The notes below the pieces were generated by a model that had not been told where the DNA came from, did no database searches, and worked only from the letters and a program-made list of their open reading frames with translations. 64,000 nt of DNA from Natronorubrum daqingense. Its GTDB lineage: Archaea > Halobacteriota > Halobacteria > Halobacteriales > Natrialbaceae. Location: the NCBI RefSeq assembly GCF_001971705.1, contig NZ_CP019327.1, positions 62,001-126,000 on the forward strand, in the 5' to 3' direction. This document shows positions 60,649-64,000 of the stretch, piece by piece. Each line of letters opens with the position of its first letter. Position 1 is the first letter of the stretch. The position numbers were made by a program, and so were the translations under genes.

Positions 60649-60984
60649 TTACGCTTCCACAGCCTGTGGGATGGTCGCTGCGATCGCGTCCATCATCGAT
60701 TCGACGGCCGAATTCCCCCAGTACCGAACGGTTCGGCTGCGTGAATCGTACTCGAGGACCCCCAGTTCGTCGAGTCGTGGGAGTGCCGAGTGGTGCAACT
60801 GAACGACTAACTGCGATTCGTCTTCGCTCGTGTAATCACTGAGTGCGCGAACGAGGTCGTCAACCGAGGCGACTGTCGTCGACGATTCACGGAAGTACCA
60901 CAGGATTCTGCGACAGCGGTGATTGGCCAGCACTGTCAGCAGTTCGTCTACGGTCGTGGACTGCAGTGGTTGGGCATCGTCCAT
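60649..60984 (-). CDS. DUF7344-family protein (HTH-like)
   Basis: 111 residues from ATG at 60984: MDDAQPLQSTTVDELLTVLANHRCRRILWYFRE, LVRALSDYTSEDESQLVVQLHHSALPRLDELGVLEYDSRSRTVRYWGNSAVESM. This is the DUF7344 winged-helix pattern typical of haloarchaea, which matches ArsR-like fold logic. Divergent from the Orc1/Cdc6 gene. Confidence 0.8.
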   Translation of the reverse strand: MDDAQPLQSTTVDELLTVLANHRCRRILWYFRESSTTVASVDDLVRALSDYTSEDESQLVVQLHHSALPRLDELGVLEYDSRSRTVRYWGNSAVESMMDAIAATIPQAVEA

Positions 60985-61024
60985 TGTGTGATCCCTGTGA
61001 ACGATACACAAACAAATGGTCGAC

Positions 61025-61039
61025 TAATATATAAGTATA
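61025..61039 (+). promoter_or_regulatory. TATA box of Orc1/Cdc6 gene
   Basis: TAATATATAAGTATA (61025-61039) is centred about 31 nt before the GTG at 61063, supporting a leaderless transcript and that GTG as the start. Confidence 0.6.
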
Positions 61040-61062
61040 CCTGCCAGGACCGGCGTCCATCG

Positions 61063-62166
61063 GTGTACGGGCGAGTCGGTGATCGCGGTTTCGGAAGAAT
61101 CGGAACCGAGACGCTATCGCTTACAAAGGTCGACGACAAATCAGATACCGTGATCGTCGACGACCGCGTCCTGCGCGAGGATTTCGTCCCCAGCGAGGTG
61201 GTTCATCGCCACGACGAGGTGAACCTCCTTTCGGAGTCCCTCGAGCCGATACTGGACGGACACCGAGCAGATCCCGCGTTTTGCTTCGGTCCGACGGGCG
61301 TCGGAAAGACCTGCATCGCTCGATACACCCTCGCACAGCTGTGCGAACAGGAACCTGCGGTCTCGGTCGCCTACGTCAACTGCTGGCAAGAGTACACCCG
61401 ATTTCGAGTGCTCTACGGCATCCTCGAGTCGGTCGGTCGAACGGTCGACATCCACCGATCGACGCCGAAAGACGAACTGTTCGGGCGGCTCCGAGAGACG
61501 AACGACAGTCCGATCGTCGTCATCTTAGACGAAGTCGACCAACTCGAGGAGACGGCCGCCCTCTACGACCTCCACCGGTTGGGACACGTCTCGCTCGTCC
61601 TGATCGCCAACCGCGAGGAGGAGTTGTTCGCGAGTTTCGACGATCGGGTGCGCTCGCGACTGCGGGCGGGAACGCGGGTCAGATTCGATCGCTACGGAAC
61701 CGACGAACTCGCCGCGATCCTCGCCGAGCGGGCCGACAACGCCCTCGAGCCGGGTGTCATCACGGATGCCCAGCGACGGACCATCGCCGACGCTGCGTCC
61801 GGAGACGCCCGCGTGGGGATCGGCATCCTTCGCTCGGCCGCCAGACGAGCATCTCAGCAGGGTCACGAGCGCGTGACCGACTCCGTTCTCGAGGCAGCGA
61901 TTCCGGACGCGCGGACGGCGATCCGACGGAAGACCGTCGAGGGGTTGATCGAACACCAGCGAGTGCTCTACGATATCGTCGCCGAAGCGGACGAGATCGA
62001 ACCCGGCGACCTGTACGACGAGTACGAACGTCGAGTCGACGATCCAAAGACGAACCGGACGCTACGAAACTATCTGACGAAGATGGTCCACTACGACCTG
62101 ATCGAAGCCGTCGGGGAGCGCCGCGGGCGGACGTACCGGGCCGTCGACGACGGCGCGGTCGACTGA
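61063..62166 (+). CDS. Orc1/Cdc6-family initiator
   Basis: 367 residues from GTG at 61063. AAA+ ATPase with Walker A GPTGVGKT (76-83), Walker B VVILDEVDQL (~151-160), sensor-like LIANREEELFASFDDRVRSRL, and a C-terminal winged helix (HQRVLYDIVAEADEIEPGDLYDEYE, TLRNYLTKMVHYDLIEAV). Haloarchaea encode many Orc paralogues; those not near an origin may regulate or be accessory. An upstream in-frame start exists but precedes the promoter. Confidence 0.93.
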   Translation: MYGRVGDRGFGRIGTETLSLTKVDDKSDTVIVDDRVLREDFVPSEVVHRHDEVNLLSESLEPILDGHRADPAFCFGPTGVGKTCIARYTLAQLCEQEPAVSVAYVNCWQEYTRFRVLYGILESVGRTVDIHRSTPKDELFGRLRETNDSPIVVILDEVDQLEETAALYDLHRLGHVSLVLIANREEELFASFDDRVRSRLRAGTRVRFDRYGTDELAAILAERADNALEPGVITDAQRRTIADAASGDARVGIGILRSAARRASQQGHERVTDSVLEAAIPDARTAIRRKTVEGLIEHQRVLYDIVAEADEIEPGDLYDEYERRVDDPKTNRTLRNYLTKMVHYDLIEAVGERRGRTYRAVDDGAVD

Positions 62167-62371
62167 GAGTAGCGGCGGGTTCGCTGGATTTTCCGATTCG
62201 AAGGAGGTCGTACGTGTCCGTAGCGCGTTCGCACGCGTCTCGAGTCGCGGCTCTTGTAAGGAGGTCCGGGTCGCGCGTCTGTCCCCGACACTCGAGTTTC
62301 GGAACGCGATTCGGCAGGTTCGAATTCGACGCGTTCGACGCTCTACAGGCCAATTTCTCTCATTCGGGTGG

Positions 62372-62387
62372 TTTCGGAATTTCGGAA
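62372..62387 (+). promoter_or_regulatory. Tandem TTTCGGAA pair before RecA-like/PolB cassette
   Basis: TTTCGGAATTTCGGAA (two exact 8-mers) followed by ACGGTGTTCCG, then a CTTATG (62402-62407) about 28 nt before the ATG at 62432. The position suits an operator or activator site immediately upstream of the core promoter. Confidence 0.5.
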
Positions 62388-62431
62388 ACGGTGTTCCGAC
62401 GCTTATGCGGAACTGGCGCGAGAATTCTGCT

Positions 62432-63169
62432 ATGCGAACACACGCATTCGAGTTCGGCACTGGAGTAACGCTCCTCGAGGTGCCGTCGCCGCGGTCGACG
62501 ATCGGGCACCGACTCGCCTGTGCGAGGCTGGCCGAAATGGCCGGATCTGGCACCGGTGGGAAGAGGGGGAACGCGACGGCGTACTGGATCGACGCGCGAA
62601 ATGCGGCCGCACCGCAACTCCTCTCGGAGTGCGCCGCGAGTCCGCACCACCTCGAGCCCCTGCAGATCGCGCGGGCGTTCACCGCCTACCAGCACCACTC
62701 GCTAGTTCGAGAGGTCACCCGTCACGTCGACGCGAGTACGGAACTGCTCGTCGCGCCGAACGTCGCCAGCCTCTATCACGACGCGGACCTGTCCGAGTGG
62801 GAGCGCGAGGATCTCCTCGCCGCGTCCCTCGAAACGCTCGCCGAACTGGGGCGAGTCCTCGAGTGCCCCGTGCTGGTGACGAGCGCGGTCGACGAACACG
62901 CCGACACGATTGCGGCGTACGCGGCGACGAGAATCGAGTGCGTGCGCACCCGCGATGGAATCCGACTCGAGGCCGCGCACTCGGATGGGAAAAGCGACGC
63001 GACCGGCGGTGCGGGCGAGGGTCTCACCATCGACGAGACGGCGGGTTACTGGCACGAGGAGTACTGGCAGACGACGATTCCCTACTGGGTCGAGTGCTAC
63101 GGCGCTGTCGGCGAGGTTCGCTCCGTCGTCGACGCCCACGACCGCGGCCTCCTCGAGGTGACGCCCTGA
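62432..63169 (+). CDS. RecA/RadA-fold pseudo-ATPase, PolB cassette gene 1
   Basis: 245 residues resembling Rad51/RadB in topology: GTGVTLLEVPSPRSTIGHRLACARLAE replaces the P-loop region, YWIDARN occupies the strand before loop, IARAFTAYQHHSLVREVT, then LLVAPNVASLYHDADLSEWEREDLLAASLETLAELGRVLECPVLVTSAV. The last stretch is like the L-A-LL-VVVTNQV region of RadA. Both Walker A (no GKT) and Walker B (no Asp) are lost. ATG at 62432 is chosen from promoter spacing. Its TGATG overlaps the next gene start. Confidence 0.75.
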   Translation: MRTHAFEFGTGVTLLEVPSPRSTIGHRLACARLAEMAGSGTGGKRGNATAYWIDARNAAAPQLLSECAASPHHLEPLQIARAFTAYQHHSLVREVTRHVDASTELLVAPNVASLYHDADLSEWEREDLLAASLETLAELGRVLECPVLVTSAVDEHADTIAAYAATRIECVRTRDGIRLEAAHSDGKSDATGGAGEGLTIDETAGYWHEEYWQTTIPYWVECYGAVGEVRSVVDAHDRGLLEVTP

Positions 63170-63552
63170 TGGGGCGAACGAACCCGACCTACCGCGACTC
63201 GCTGCGGGCGCTCGAGTCCGAGTGGTCGCCGATGCGACGGGCACTGCGCCGGGAGTACCAGGCGGATTTCGACCGGTTGTTCGATCGGGGTCGCACGTTC
63301 GCCGACGCGGCGGGTTACGCGAATCCGATGGATCCAGAACGCGCGTTCGTGCTCTCGCTGTTGCTCGCCCACGAGGTCGAGATTCGCCGGCTGCGAGGCG
63401 AACTCGAGGAGGTGGAGGGTCGGGTTTCCGATTCGGAGTCGGAGGGACAGGTGCCCGATTCAAAGTCAGTGGATCGGATTTCCGATTCGAACGACGAACC
63501 GGACGCGACGCCCGAGGACAAATCGGACGCGACGCGCGAGGGCCCCGGATGA
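63169..63552 (+). CDS. Small helical/disordered protein, PolB cassette gene 2
   Basis: 127 residues. Residues 1-60 are helical (SLRALESEWSPMRRALRREYQADFDRLFDRG), residues 60-83 form a short coiled coil (LLLAHEVEIRRLRGELEEVEG), and the rest is an acidic disordered tail with imperfect repeats (VSDSES, VPDSKS, ISDSND). Starts in overlap with the preceding gene and ends in an ATGA overlap with the polymerase gene. Possibly an adapter between the two. Family not named with certainty. Confidence 0.75.
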   Translation: MGRTNPTYRDSLRALESEWSPMRRALRREYQADFDRLFDRGRTFADAAGYANPMDPERAFVLSLLLAHEVEIRRLRGELEEVEGRVSDSESEGQVPDSKSVDRISDSNDEPDATPEDKSDATREGPG

Positions 63553-64000
63553 GTCCCTACACGTTCGAGTTCGCGGACGATTCGGTTCGCGAGTGGACGC
63601 TCACCGAGACGGGGGCGGAGCCGACGCTCGTCGAGGAGTACGCGCCGTCGGTGTTCGTCTCGGGACCCGACGACGCGCTCGCGGACCTCCGTTCGCGCCT
63701 CGAGTCGGACCCGAAGGTGGACGATCTGAGCGTCGAACGCTGGGCGAGGGACCTCCACGAGGTCCACGTCGGCGAGCGAAGCCGGCTGTTGCGCGTCGAC
63801 CTCGAGCGCGTCAGTGACGTTCGCCAACTCGCCCGCGAGATCCGGGGCGTCCACGAGCGCGAGACGCACGCGCCGGGCACGTTTCGGCTGTACGACGTGG
63901 ACCTCGAGCCGGGCTTTCGGTACTGTCTCGACCGCGGGATCGATCCGACGCCGAGCCGGGACCTGCGCGTCCTGCGCATCGAAATCGACGACGCCGCGCT
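63549..64000 (+). CDS. B-family DNA polymerase, N-terminal fragment
   Basis: The first ~150 residues are visible; the gene continues past the window. MSPYTFEFADDSVREWTLTETG, then VEEYAPSVFVSGPDDALADLRSRLESDPKVDDLSVERWARDLHE, RLLRVDLERVSDVRQLAREIR and YDVDLEPGFRYCLDRGIDPTP match the N-terminal domain of a haloarchaeal B-type DNA polymerase distinct from the main PolB1. Exonuclease and palm motifs are outside. Its catalytic status cannot be judged here. Confidence 0.85.
   Translation, partial: MSPYTFEFADDSVREWTLTETGAEPTLVEEYAPSVFVSGPDDALADLRSRLESDPKVDDLSVERWARDLHEVHVGERSRLLRVDLERVSDVRQLAREIRGVHERETHAPGTFRLYDVDLEPGFRYCLDRGIDPTPSRDLRVLRIEIDDAA

Overview
The window is high-GC archaeal DNA, almost certainly a haloarchaeon (class Halobacteria, Natrialbaceae-like chromosome). 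Several things point there. Proteins are acidic with Asp/Glu-rich disordered linkers. CTCGAG hexamers are dense. Several starts sit about 27-30 nt downstream of a TATA-like box with no Shine-Dalgarno, so they look leaderless. The genes are archaeal or haloarchaeal: DnaG primase, Trm1, RaSEA, Ahb-type heme synthesis, Orc1/Cdc6, B-family polymerase, LWR-salt, HVO_0416 and HVO_0649 zinc fingers, Bat-type HTH and DUF7344. No rRNA, tRNA, CRISPR array or intact insertion sequence was recognised.

Layout. 1-10 kb: truncated membrane protein, riboflavin synthase, degenerate M24 protein overlapping a UvrD-like helicase, two small zinc proteins, E1-like UbaA, an internally duplicated membrane protein, an SDR, and a DUF3311/sodium-solute symporter pair. 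10-17 kb: membrane-tethered HTH protein, DnaG, DUF92 membrane protein, and two cis-prenyltransferase-family proteins with complementary motifs. 17-20.4 kb: heme operon (fused AhbAB, precorrin-2 dehydrogenase, GluTR). 20.5-31 kb: pterin dehydratase, LWR-salt, two PRC-like paralogues, alpha/beta hydrolase, YihY, Trm1, SWIM, HisH, UDG, acetamidase, PurU. 31.4-39 kb: a metal/redox neighbourhood with a CzcO-like flavoprotein, C2H2 finger, HEAT-like protein, DUF7511, CobW GTPase, FeoB-like transporter, second flavoprotein and rhodanese. 39-48.5 kb: PurS-PurQ, a five-gene peptide ABC transporter, RaSEA. 48.7-59.3 kb: Lrp and M20 hydrolase, DUF1328, tungsten aldehyde ferredoxin oxidoreductase with a perfect 18-bp palindrome upstream, two HTH regulators, AzlCD, the SAMP/MoaD-like protein and small haloarchaeal proteins. 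59.3-60.6 kb: about 1.4 kb without a gene. 60.6-64 kb: DUF7344 protein, Orc1/Cdc6, then a tight operon of a RecA-fold pseudo-ATPase, a coiled-coil protein and a B-family DNA polymerase cut by the window end.

Most interesting signals. (1) A probable two-subunit cis-prenyltransferase (14467-16584): one protein has the catalytic DGN motif but no C-terminal RxG, and its neighbour has lost DGN and keeps RRFG. This is the split seen in eukaryotic DHDDS/NgBR. It lies beside DUF92, whose plant relative VTE6 is a prenyl-phosphate kinase. (2) A three-gene overlapping cassette (62432-64000) pairing a Walker-less RecA-fold protein with a B-family polymerase, with tandem TTTCGGAA upstream, which resembles the bacterial ImuA/ImuB/DnaE2 mutasome in logic. 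(3) The metal/redox neighbourhood at 31.4-39 kb, with similar promoters and a Cys-rich FeoB variant. Several repeats and palindromes (19-bp x3, 21-bp x4, a 55-bp dispersed hairpin, the AOR palindrome) are reported separately.
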